From positions 1,572,001 through 1,636,000 of the forward strand of contig OZ037847.1 of NCBI GenBank assembly GCA_964035575.1: a stretch of 64,000 nt of DNA. The letters are read 5' to 3'. The position numbers and the translations under genes were made by a program. Shown piece by piece: positions 43,154-54,113 of the stretch. This DNA comes from Rhynchopus sp. YZ270_cl-10. Its lineage: Eukaryota > Euglenozoa > Diplonemea > Diplonemida > Diplonemidae. Each line of letters opens with the position of its first letter. Within the stretch, counting starts at the first letter, position 1. The notes below the pieces were generated by a model. That model worked only from the letters and a program-made list of their open reading frames with translations. It was not told the DNA's origin and made no database searches.

Positions 43154-45514
43154 ATGGCTGTTCCGGGTGGAGTGCTGCCTCCTGCGATGGGTGGGGTGGG
43201 TGCACACGTGGTGCCCATACCTCACGCATCACATGCAGCATCTGTACCACATGCACCTCACGTAGTACCTGTGTCGCGTGCCGTACCCGCTACGTCGCAG
43301 AAGCAGCTGTCAGCATGGGAGAAGCACAAACTGCAGGAGCGCAACGGCCTACAGCAAGCGTCGGAGGAACGCGTCCATGCGACGCGAGCCGCCATCGAAG
43401 CGGAACGAAAGAAGCAGACCCAAGCAGCGCACGCCTGTGCAGAGGCAGACGCCGCCCTGCAGGCACTCCTCCTCGAGGCTGAGGCTCTCTCCACCACACT
43501 CGCTGGCATGCAGAACGCAAGTCCGCCGTCCGAGGAAGACATCGAGAAGTTGATAGCCTCCGAAATACAGGCCGACAACGATAAGATGGTAGGGCAGACG
43601 CAGATGCTCCAAAAGCTGAAGGATGCGGTCGAGGCGAGGGAGCAGGTATGCCACAGCAGGGCAGTTGGCGCTTCCCTGTTTTTGATCTGGTTTGAAGCCT
43701 TCAACAAATTCAACTATTCGCGACGTTCCCCTAATACAAATAACAGAATCTGTGCAAGGTTTAGTCAAAAAATGTGGTAATTTTGGACCGTTTTCAGATT
43801 TAACACGCTGTCACATTCCAAACCCAAACCAAACCCACCCCTTCAGGAATACATTGCAAGCGCGGACCGCATGGTGCACCGCCACCTTAACGTGCACAGA
43901 CCTGCTGCCACGATACGAACACACGAGGCTCGCCAAAGGTATACCACAGCACCCTCACTGCAAGCACACCACACACACCCACAGAATGCCTGGCTGGGAC
44001 ATCCCTGCACAGCTGAGATGTGTGCACTGCAGCATTGAGGATGAGGGTGCGGTGGCGCCGTGTCCGGAGCCGACGTTGGGTGAGGTGCATGATGTGCGTC
44101 TGTTGGTGGACCAGACTGCGGGTGATGCGACACGTCTTGATGGATATGTCCACACTATGAAGCTTGTGTACCTTGCTGTGCAAGACGAGAGCCTGCACCT
44201 GCATCCACACGACCGCCTTCACCTCGTCGGCTCGCGTCTCCAGGACACAGGCACGTTCACATGCTTCGGAGGACCCTGGTTGCACGACCGCGACGGTGGT
44301 GACCCTACCACCCTCGAAACGATGTGCACCACACTCAAACGACATCTCCTCACCCAGACAGGCGTCGACATAGGCACTACCCCACTCCGACGGCTGTGTA
44401 CCTTCCGATACGAAGACGAGGTGTGTTTCGCTGTTGATATGATGTAACCTCACCTCACACAGGAAGTCACGTACCTCACCGCCGACCCCACCGGGATGAA
44501 GCTTCTTACCCTGCATCCTTTGGCAGTGCTGGACAGCAGGCAGGTACTGTCCCTTCACCCCCTTCCACTCTTCCGACGCATACTGTTGCGATCAAGGTGA
44601 CAGCAATCATCTTCCCTTCCCCTTCCATGTCACTGTGTTTTATACTTCCACTTCCCGATCCTCAGATGGTATGCGTGAAGCCTGAAGGTGTTGCGGACGA
44701 GGACGACGAGGTGGAGGAGGTGATGGTCGCACGCGTGCTCTCCGTACCTGAGGAGCTGCTGCTGCGCGACGGTGTGGACTGCGTGGAGGGGGGTGCGTAC
44801 CCTTTTGAGGTGGCCTTTGTGTGCAGGCTGGTAGACGAACGTTTGCGGCGGTCCGCTGTACAGGGCATGTGCAGCCACCTTGGTCTAGGGCCTGTATCAC
44901 GAAAGCGAAAACGCGACAGTGAAGGTGAAGGCCTCGACACCCTCCCCCCCATCCACGAGGACACCTCCGCCCCAGACGTCCCACAAGGCCGCTGCCTCAC
45001 AGAGCTGAAGCGCATCCGTGTCACCACCATCGGCACAGACCGGGCCAAGCTCAAGCGATACCGCTACTTCGACCGCCCAGCAGCTGAAAACGAAGATACA
45101 CAGGGTTGCATCACAAAGAGCACGGTGCTCGATGCCTTGGTGTCATTGCGGTATGTTGAGGGGAAAGAGCTATTGGTCGGGGTAATTATTTTACCATAAA
45201 AATTGGGGAAGAGCTCTGCCTCTACCTTTTTGGCCCCAAGCAATGTTGGGTACATACCTTAGACTCTTGGTGGGTTATGTAGGTGATTTGTCAGCACAAC
45301 AAAATACACCCGATGTTCAAAATAAACGTTTTGTTACAAAAAAACCCCCAACAGATCCGAGAACACGCTTGCCGAGCTGGATGGGATGCTTACCACTGCA
45401 GGGTTCCCGAAGTCGTTGGGAGGCACACGCACGTACACGGATCTTTGCTCCAAGGTGCAGACAGTGACGTCGTACGACGCATCGTCCGAAGCACGCCCCG
45501 ATATTTGTTTGTAA
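43154..45514 (+). CDS. CCAR1-like: CCAR1/CCAR2 (DBC1)-like protein (581 aa, 6 exons)
   Basis: CCAR proteins are nuclear co-regulators of transcription and splicing in animals and plants. Exons 43154-43645, 43847-43938, 43985-44420, 44463-44543, 44666-45150 and 45355-45514 join in frame and end at TAA. Order: Pro/His/Val-rich start, coiled coil at about 48-164, then a DBC1 (inactive Nudix-like) region recognised by GGPW...DGGDP, TGVDIGTTPLRRLCTFRY and the following strand EVTYLTA, which parallel GGHWSPSLDG, TGIDLSVCTQWYRFAEIRY and ETVVLF of animal CCAR1. Exon 5 has a LAIKA-like stretch (LSVPEELLLRDGV then YPFEVAFVCRLVDERLRR) followed by a Lys/Arg patch. The C-terminus resembles the EF-hand-like CCAR domain (YFDRPAAENEDTQGC then TLAELDGMLTTAG). 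The coiled coil is N-terminal here but C-terminal in animals, and no SAP or S1-like domain is visible. Alignment is by eye only. Confidence 0.6.
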
Positions 45515-45773
45515 CCGTTCGACGGGGTGCGAAAGCCCCCACAACCCCTACCCTCCCACGACCCCCTCCCTAGCACAAAAACCCAGCACATTTGCTGTCC
45601 GAATTGAACAAAAGAAAAGCGCCGTTACTTCCTTTTCCCTAATGTTACCCCACTCCACACAACCCTTTTGTACTGGGCTTTGGGGGCTTGCACAGCGTAC
45701 TAGCTCTGTGCTCACCTTTTATTACATGTGGTACTGACTCATTTTTCTACAGTTTTTATTTTGACAACACAAG

Positions 45774-48700
45774 ATGCTGGCCTCACAGCTCCTCCGAGGT
45801 CCTGGGCCTGTAGTGTCGCCGCCCCCCGCTCCTCCTGTTGCTGCTGTTGTTCCGGTGATGGCGCAGGTGTCGCCACTTCGCCATCGCAGTGGTACGGACC
45901 TGTCCATGGCACAGCTTGAAGGCCTGCGGCAAGCTCACAGGACAGATACAGAACGTGCAGTGAGGTCGGCGACGGAGGAGCTGTCTGCGTACTCAGTGCT
46001 GGTGGAGGAGCGCAAGCGGCGCCTTGGCGAGAGCAACGAGCATGCGTCCTTGGCCCTCCTTGCAGCACAACACGAGGCAAAGGTGTCGTCGCTTGCCCTG
46101 CAGCACACACAGGAGCTCGACAAGGTGCGCCGTGCAGCAGACGACGCGGCACGTGAGATGCAGCTCGCCATGCGCACCATGCAGCAGCACCACGAGACTG
46201 CCGCAAGCACAATCGAGGCACGCCACAAGCAAGACATCCAGCACCTCGTCGCCAAGAGCGAGGAGCACATCCAGGCGCAGATGGCAGCACAACACGAGGC
46301 GCACACCATCACGATGGCCACCTTTTCCGAAAAGCATGAGCACTCCCTGCGCGACCTGGAGCTGCGCTGCGAACAGAAGGTCGAGAGCATGCGTCTCAAC
46401 CTCGGCGCAGCTGTGGGTAAGGAGCGCGACGAGGCGCAGGCGCTCATCAAGCGTCTTGAAGGAAGCCACGACGTCGACCTCAGACAGCTGCAGGAGCGCG
46501 AGCGCCAGCAGCGCCTTGCCGAGATCCAGTCCGCCACCGACAAGGTGCACGCCGGCGAGGCGAAGAACCTTCAGCTGCAGATGCAGGTCGTGGACCTCAA
46601 CAGCAAACTCGACATCGCACAGGCGCAGCTGCACTCTGCTGTGGAGCAAGCGAAGCAGTCGCGTGAAGGCATGGAGCACAATGTGAGGAGCCTTGTGAAG
46701 GGCATCGAGGACGAGCGTGCCGCACGCCAAGAGGCAGAAGAGCGTCTGCATCACACAATGGACGATGCACAGGCGCGTGGCGCAGCAGAGACAGAGCGAC
46801 ACCGTGTTGAGATGAGCACCACTGTGGAGCTGCACAACCAGCAGGTCACACTCCTGCAGACGGAGCTGCAGAAGCTGAGCGACTCCGAGCACACGCGTGT
46901 TGTGGCGTCCAACGCACAGAGCCGCCAGCTGGAGAAGGACGTAGCCGAGTTCAAGGAGAAGCTGCAGGCACAGCTGCAGGAGCAGCTCGAGATGATCAAC
47001 CTGCAGCACGCGCAGGAGATGAAGGACCTCCAGAGCGAGCTCCTCCAGAGCGCACGCGAGCAGAACGAGCAGAACGTTCTTGCTGTCGACAACGCGTACA
47101 TAGAGAAGGTGTGCAGTCTTTATATGCTGACCCCTTTTCACACCTTACCCCTGTCTCCCACCTCTCAACACCCCACAGATCTCCACCCTCGAACGTGGCA
47201 AGCAGGCTGAGCTGCAAAGCATGGAGTCTGCCTATGGCGATACCAACCGCATTCTTGAACATGAGGTGCAGACGTTGCGGCAGGAGTTGAAGGCACAGCG
47301 CGAGCTCTCTGACATGGAGCAGAAGACGGCTGTGACCATGCTGAAGGACAAGCACAGCAGTGCTGTGCGTGATTCGGAGCGCGAAATGCAGAGCAAGATG
47401 CAGGACCTGGCGATGGAGACGGACGCGATGCTGCGCAAGCAGGAACGTGATGCGGCACTCACACTGGAGCGCGAGAAGCTGGCAGTGGCGACGCAGTGCA
47501 GGGAGTTTGCTGCTCAGCTGCAGGAGCGCGACAAGCAGTACCAGGAGAAGCTGCAGCACGAGATCGAAGAGTTGAAGCAGCAGATGGCCGAGGCGTCTAC
47601 GCGTACGGCGGATGAGGTATGCAACCACCACACTTCCTCACCCCTCACCCCCACCCTCACCCACCACAGCACAAGCTCGCTGAGACCCGGCAAGCCAAGC
47701 TCCGCGACGACTTCCAAGAACAGCTCCGCGCCAAGGACGAGACCCACATCACCCAGCTGCGCGCCGTCGAGATGGAGAACGCACGCCTGCACCTGGAGGT
47801 GGAGGAGCGCCTCAACGCGGCAAGCGAGAAGTACAACCAACACCTCTTTGGCATGGACTCAGAGAACCGCAGAATCTACGACCTTGCTGAGGTACGGGTG
47901 CAGGAGCTCATGGCACAGCACAAACAGCAGGTATAGCGCTCTTTTACTCTTGCCATATATATTTTTTTGCACTGCCTTCGATGGGAACAGAACGTATCTT
48001 ATAATGTCAAAAATCTCACTCATTCAACCCACCTCAGGCTGAGTCGCTAAAGGAGCAGCACGACGGTGCTGTGCAGAGCTCTGTCCAGGAGCAGGAGAAG
48101 GTGAAGCAGCAGATGGAGGCGACGAGGCAGCGTGTCGAGACGATCCTTGCCACGAATGAGAAGCTTGAGGAGGAGGTGCTGGCACTGCGCCGCAAGGAGG
48201 AGACACGGGTGGCTGGCGAGGACGATTCGGAGAAGGTGATTTCGCTGCTGAAGCTGGAGAAGGAGAGCCTCATTGCAGAGAGGGAGGCTGCGATTGCGGA
48301 GCTGAACGTGAAGATGCAGCAACAGGTATGCTGAACACCCTACACGGCTTCGGTGTTCACCCACCCACCGCTGTCACATTGTCAATAATCCTTCGTTGTA
48401 ATCACCCACTGCACCACAGCTCAGAGCCTCTGAAGACGAACGTCTGACGATGATGCAGCAGCTCGACACCGCACGCAAGCAGTCGATGCTCACCATCACA
48501 GCCGCCTCCGACGCAGCCACCTTGGACCATCAGCTCCGCGACGCACACACCGCACTGCTGCAGAAGGACGCAGAGCACCAGGTTGTCGTGAGGGCGCTCC
48601 ATGACCAGGTATTACTCACCTTGTTTAAGCAAAACACACACTCTTTGCATACAGCTTGCTCTGGCCGATGTGGACGTATCAAAGCTGCGTGCAGAGCTGG

Positions 48701-49262
48701 ACCACGTGCCGCATGTGAAGACGCCGCACCCTGACATTCTCGAGGCAGAGATGGAGCGTGCCGACACGCACGCAGCACAGCGCATCCTCGACGCAGAGCA
48801 GCAGCTTGCTGCCGAGAAGGCACGCATGCAGGAGCACTACCTGCAGCAGCTTGCCGAGGCAGAGCGCCTAGCGCAGCAGCAGCTTGGCAACGTCGGCGAG
48901 AAGTTCACCGCACAGATGACACACCTCCAGCAAATGGTCAGCAGCCTGCAGGGCCGCCTCATGGACAAAGACGGCCAAGCAAAGAGGGTCGATATGGAGC
49001 TCCGCAGGGCACAGAAGGCCATTGCAGAGATCACCTTGATCTACCAGGCAAGGGAGAAGGACTTTGTGAGCGAGGCTCACCGCATGCAGATTACACAGCT
49101 TGGGTTGAACGATGGCATGAAGCAGCTGCAGCTGGAGAAGCAGTTGCAGATGAACCAAGACGAGCAGAAGCTTATGGTTCTGCAGAGCCAGGTGCAGCAG
49201 GCGCTGACGGCGATGCAGCAGGTGGTGGGGAGCTCGGCAGAGGCAGCTTTGTCACCTAAGGC

Positions 49263-49296
<34 letters not shown>

Positions 49297-49653
49297 GGGC
49301 TGGTCGCGTTTCCTTCTACGAAAGCAATGTCGACACCCAGTAGGTCTGTACCCGTGCAGAATGTGCCCATGCAAAGCACGATGCAGAGTATGCCCCAGAG
49401 CATGAGCATGCCCACACAGAGCCACCTCCGCAGTACCAGTCTCGCAACCCACAACTCCACAAAACCCAACAACATCCTCGCCCAGCACGCCTTCAGCCAA
49501 GAGCTCGCAAAGCGCAATGCTGCGGCAGCGAAGCAAAGCCACCTCGTCTCAGCACCAACAGGCGGCGGCAGTCTCCTCAAGTCAAGCCCCTTCGGGATGC
49601 AGAGTGTAGGAAACAAAATGACACTAACAAGTGACCAGCTTGCCTCCCTCTAG
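45774..49653 (+). CDS. long coiled-coil protein, possibly FAM184-like (1,169 aa, 6 exons)
   Basis: Exons 45774-47108, 47179-47616, 47670-47930, 48038-48325, 48420-48608 and 48655-49653 all join in phase 0 with GTATG/GTGTG donors and CACAG-type acceptors; stop TAG. After a Pro/Val-rich head of about 40 residues, nearly the whole chain to about 1,035 is heptad-rich (Glu, Gln, Arg, Leu, Ala) coiled coil. A pure Q tract follows at about 1041-1051 (CAG/CAA codons), then a Met/Ser/Gln-rich tail (MSTPSRSV, SMPQSMSMPTQS). No motor or enzyme domain is seen. Length and layout recall FAM184 and ciliary/centrosomal scaffolds, but coiled coils attract spurious similarity, so the name is tentative. AG at 45751-45752 sits 21 bases before the ATG. 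Confidence 0.7.
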
Positions 49654-50408
49654 AGTAGTTCATCTATGCGAAGAAAAGATGACGTACTGCATTCTACCTG
49701 CGTTTTATAACATTTATGTATTTTTCTTTTTGTGTTACCCTTCCTTGTCTTCACCCAACCCTTTACGCGTTTTTTTGTCTGATTCAGACGATTTTTTTTT
49801 GCTTTTCTTTGTCTTTGCCGTTACCTAGACTTTGTACCCCATATAAATGTACCTTATTGCCCCTCCCTATAATATTATACACCCCTCCTTCCTACCCTTC
49901 CTCCTGAAGCAAAATAGAGCTCCATTATTGCATCTGTTTTCAGGTTTGGATTTTGAAAAAAATAAAAAAGGCTCCCCTTTCTCTTCAATCGTTTTTTTAG
50001 GCCGGGGAAATGACATCAACGTGCCTCCCAAGCTCCCTGTCACCCAGTGATCCCTGGCTCTTACCCAACCTTTCCCTCTGTCAGTCACTAGGTGTTGTTG
50101 ACTGCAGAGTATTTGTGCTTTCATCCATGTCTGGCATCGTACGTGGGTGCATGGGAAAGTGAACGGGTTTGTTTGCCCTGGGAAATGCCATTTCCTTCCT
50201 TTTTCTGAATCACCCACCTCTAACAACCCTTCACAACCCTTCACAACCCTTCACAACCCTTCACCCCATCGCAGGAGGCCTGCCTCTTTGAGGCGGGGAC
50301 ACATTGTAAAGCTGCCTGTAGCGTCGTAAGCCGTGCCGCCCCAGTGGGTGCGCCGTGTGTGGACTGCAAGGCTGTGGCTGTGCGTGCTGTAGGCGGTAGG
50401 CCGCAGGG
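49654..50408. other. intergenic DNA with S1 fragment and (CAACCCTTCA)n
   Basis: Holds a weak S1 3' fragment (50080-50150: GACTGCAGAGTATTTGTGC, CTGGCATCGTACGTGGG), a 10-bp repeat of four copies at 50226-50267, and TCGCAG at 50269-50274, a possible 5' acceptor for the next gene. No coding frame supported. Confidence 0.45.
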
Positions 50409-53400
50409 ATGACGTCCTGCGAGGAGTACTTCAGCCTCAGCACGTACCTCGGCGACCATGAGGGCGCATGGTCCAAGGAGCTCATCTACCGCAGCCTCAT
50501 CCCCGCCGCTGTCGCCGTCCTCTGGATCCTCGGCACCTCCGTGGCACTGCTTGCAGGCGAGGGGCCCCTCCTCCCTGCGTCCCTCGGCATGTATCTCATA
50601 ACATGTCTTGTCATACTGTATGTTACTCTTTGCCCCTTCATTCATGTAATCCTCCTCATCTTTAAAATACACCTTCTTTTCCCCAACAGATTATTCGCAA
50701 TCACCCTTGTCACACGAGAGGTAACGCAACGCACAGTAGAGTCCGCAGGGAGTCTCTGTGTTGCACTTCTGATCATCTTGGACTGGGGGCTTGCGTGCGG
50801 GGACTCTGGGCTTGAGGCATGGGTGATCTGTCTTGTGGTCATTGTCGGCATGTCTGCGATGGGGGCACGCGAGTCGGTCTCCTTGGCAAACCTTTCTGTG
50901 GTGTCTGTGTGGCTCATCGCACGCACCGCTGAGGAGGCGTTTTCCTTTGGGCTCTACTCGCTGTACGACTCGCACCTTGAACACAAGAAGGGGTGGGCCG
51001 CTTTCTGCGTGGCATTAGGCCTGCGCCTGCTGCCTGTCTCGATGTGCATCACTATTGACTTTATTGTTTCTGTGCAGCGGTTTCGGTCTCTCTCTCTCGA
51101 AACTCTGCGGATGACGGAGGTTGTGGTGCGCGAGCTGACGACCTTCAACCTTGACGCCGCGAAGGAGCTTCTGGACGCTATCTTCGAGGAGGAGGAGGAA
51201 GACTTCTGCACACTGCGTGACGCGTTCTTGGGCCTGCTCCGCATCCTTGCGTCGTACAAGCCGTACCTCCCGCAGACCATCCTCATGGAGCACGCAGGCG
51301 GCTACGACGAGAACCTCGGCCCCTACCCCATGGAAGGCATCCAGGTGCACCCCCTCGGCCCGCCTGAGGAGGACGACGTCATCAGTGGCAGAAGCTCTGA
51401 CTACGAAGTGGTCCCCGCAGATGTGGAGCCTGACGTCGCAGACAACGGGCAGATGCCCCTGCCGCACCTCTTGAGACAGCCTGGGCATTTCCAGCCACGC
51501 ACTGCAACCCTGATGTTGGTCACGGTGGAGTACGATCTCGCGCAGTGCGTGAACGGACCCGAAGGGCAAGTGAACACATTCCTGACGAGGGTCATGGAGA
51601 AGTCGAAGACCTTCGACGGTGTGACGCTGCACATCGAGGCAACTCGTGTGCTCGTGTCCTGGAACACCCACAAGCCGCACCACCAGCACTCCCTTGCGGC
51701 GTGCCGTTGCGCCTTTGCGTTGGATGCAGCGCTCGGTGCGGTGCTGCCCGACCAGTACAGCATTGCCATTGCGCGTGACAAATACTTCGTAGGGTCGGCA
51801 GGCATCAAGGAGCAGATGGCGTCTGTTGTGGTTGGGAAGACAGCGTTCTTGAGTGGGCTGGCCGCCTTGGCGAGGCAGATAGACGTGAAGGTGTTGCTGA
51901 CGGACTCTGTGTGCGACACGGTGCCGACGTCTGTGGAGGCGCGACCTGTGGATAGTGTGAAGGACAGCGGATCAAACAAGACTGTAGATGTGTACGAGCT
52001 GCTTGATGTGGAGTCAAACAGCCTTGAACCGCCGCTGCTGCGCACTGCGCCGTACGTCTGTGCGTACAGCCTGCTGCGCACTTTGCGGCTGACGGAGTGC
52101 ATGAAGAAGCTTGTGGAGCACCTCTGCATTGCCGAGCACGACGACCAGGCACTGCGCCTGCGCCGTCTCGTGGGGTGGCTGCGGTCTTCGACAGAACGGC
52201 TTGCGTCGTTCAAGGGTGTGGGGTACCACCGGACACGTCTCAGCTACTGGGAGGACTTCGAGGTGCAAGCGGCAGAAGCAACACCTCTCAGCGACAGTGG
52301 CGAGGAAAAGTCCGACAAGCTCCCGGAAGTGGACTACGTGTCAGACGCGTCGAGCGACTCGCTTGCCGACGGAAAGGGGCGCCCGAAGAGTGTCGGCAGT
52401 GGACGCAGCGGGCGCAGCAGGGCAGGCAGCCATGCCAGCGAGCGCGGCAGCAAGCCTGCACAGTCGGGTGTCAGTATGCTCCAGCAGCAGCTGATGTCAC
52501 AATCCTCACGGCGGGTATGTTCTTTGTTTGCTCAATATGTGTTTATTCCATTCCCTTACAGAGAGCCGCAAGCCAGGGCGGGGAAAGCACCCCTAAAGGC
52601 ACCGCCCTGAAGGAGATGTTCCACGACACCTCAAACACGACGTGGTTCCGCTCCAACAAACGGCTGGGCAAGGGACAGTTCGGGGAGGTGTGGCTGTCGA
52701 TGGGGGACACGGGGAGTTTGGTTGCTGTGAAGGTGATGGAGCTGTCTACTTTGACTGGGCGGGTTGGTGGGCGCAGGGGACGGGGACAGCGTGCACAGCA
52801 GAAACGCGAGACGAATGTGATGGACCAGCAGGAGACGATTCTGAAGGAGGTGGGGCTGCTCGAACGTCTGCGCCACGACAACATTGTGGGGTACATTGGG
52901 AGCTGTGCGATGGACGGGTATGTCTTCATTGTCATGGAGAACCTGAGCGGTGGGTCCTTGGACACTGTGCTAAAGGCCTTCAGCACTCTGCCGCTGCTCT
53001 CGATCAAACGCTATGTGCGCGACATCATACGTGGCCTTGCCTTTCTCCACGAGAACAAGGTGATCCACCGAGACCTGAAGCCACACAACGTGCTCATGAC
53101 AAACGAAGGCGAATGCAAGCTTGCAGACTTCGGCACGGCACACTTCTTCACCGACACTGCAGAGGTGCCCACAGAGAACAGAGGCACCGCTCTGTACATG
53201 CCCCCCGAGTCTCTCAACTCCCCCAACGCCGTTCCCGCCACGGACGTTTGGTCACTCGGCATCCTCATCTGCGAGCTGTTCACAGGAAGCGTATGTTCCC
53301 TACAAAAGGCTTAGAACTAGAGACAAAGTGTTTTAGACTCTGTTGTGAATAGTGTTGTTGGGGGCACCCGGATCTCCCCAGAGAGGGTTTTATCTCAATT

Positions 53401-54113
53401 TTTTGCACAAAGTTTTGAATAGGAGAACGTCCATAGGGGTTGGGTGGCCATCTCTATTAAATGTTGAAGAAAAAAACACATCTTTACACAGCTTCCATAT
53501 CAATACGAAGGGATCTTCCCAGAAGCCTTCCGTTGGCAGCTCTCGACAGGAGAAATCCAGCCAGAAATACCCGATGTACCTGAGAACGCGAAAGTATGTT
53601 ATTTTTTTGCTCTGGTTTTTTTTTTTTTTTTGCTCAGATGTTATGTCCTCAAAAGATGAGGTTCATCGTACAAAAACTCTTTTTTTAACCCTGTTGTTGG
53701 CCGCAGGATACTTATGATTTCATCCAGCTGGCATCGTATGTGGGTCAGTCGGAGGTGCCTGCATCAATAACTTCACTTTTTTTTTATAGTGAGAATTCCA
53801 AAGTAGCACCAAAAACCAAAATAAGCTTTGTGGCCGAAAAATGTACCTTATTTCACCAGATTTGTGGGTAAAAATCATTATACAATGGGTGGGGCTTATA
53901 AAAGCTGCACCAAGCACCCTCAGGCTATTATGCTCAAGCTTTTTTGTCGTACACTTTTCCTGCACCAGCGATTGGTCAGTTGCTCTCTTGTTTCCCTGTT
54001 CTTTCTACAATGTTCACTTTCCCCTTCAGAACCTGATCGAGAGATGTCTTGTGCGCGACCCTGAGAAGAGGCCGTCTTCGTTGGAGCTTGCTTCTGATAT
54101 CTTCATTATCTAA
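50409..54113 (+). CDS. membrane pseudo-cyclase / protein kinase fusion (982 aa, 5 exons)
   Basis: Exons 50409-50617, 50690-52514, 52562-53290, 53492-53593 and 54030-54113. The first intron is 72 bp and stop-free in frame, so the splice rests on GTATGT...CAACAG and on the cleaner joined membrane segment. Order: about six transmembrane helices within residues 27-225, acidic linker, class III cyclase-like domain at 343-510, Ser/Gly-rich linker, then a kinase domain: GKGQFGEV at about 714-721, VAVKV Lys about 734, HRDLKPHNV about 847, DFG about 866, PPES in place of APE, closing RCLVRDPEKRPSS. The kinase looks active and MAP3K/STE-like. The cyclase domain keeps one metal-type Asp (VEYDL) but has IEATRVLVSW where the second Asp lies and VGKTAFLSGLA where Asn and Arg should be. 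It is probably a non-catalytic sensor or scaffold. An in-frame TAG twelve bases upstream supports the start. Confidence 0.82.
53690..53790 (+). repeat. SINE-like S1 3' fragment in the last intron of the kinase gene
   Basis: TTGGCCGCAGGATACTTATG, TGGCATCGTATGTGGGTCAG and GGAGGTGCCTGCATCAATAA, then a T tract. This copy shows what the 4256-5075 repeat looked like without the hAT insertion. Confidence 0.55.
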
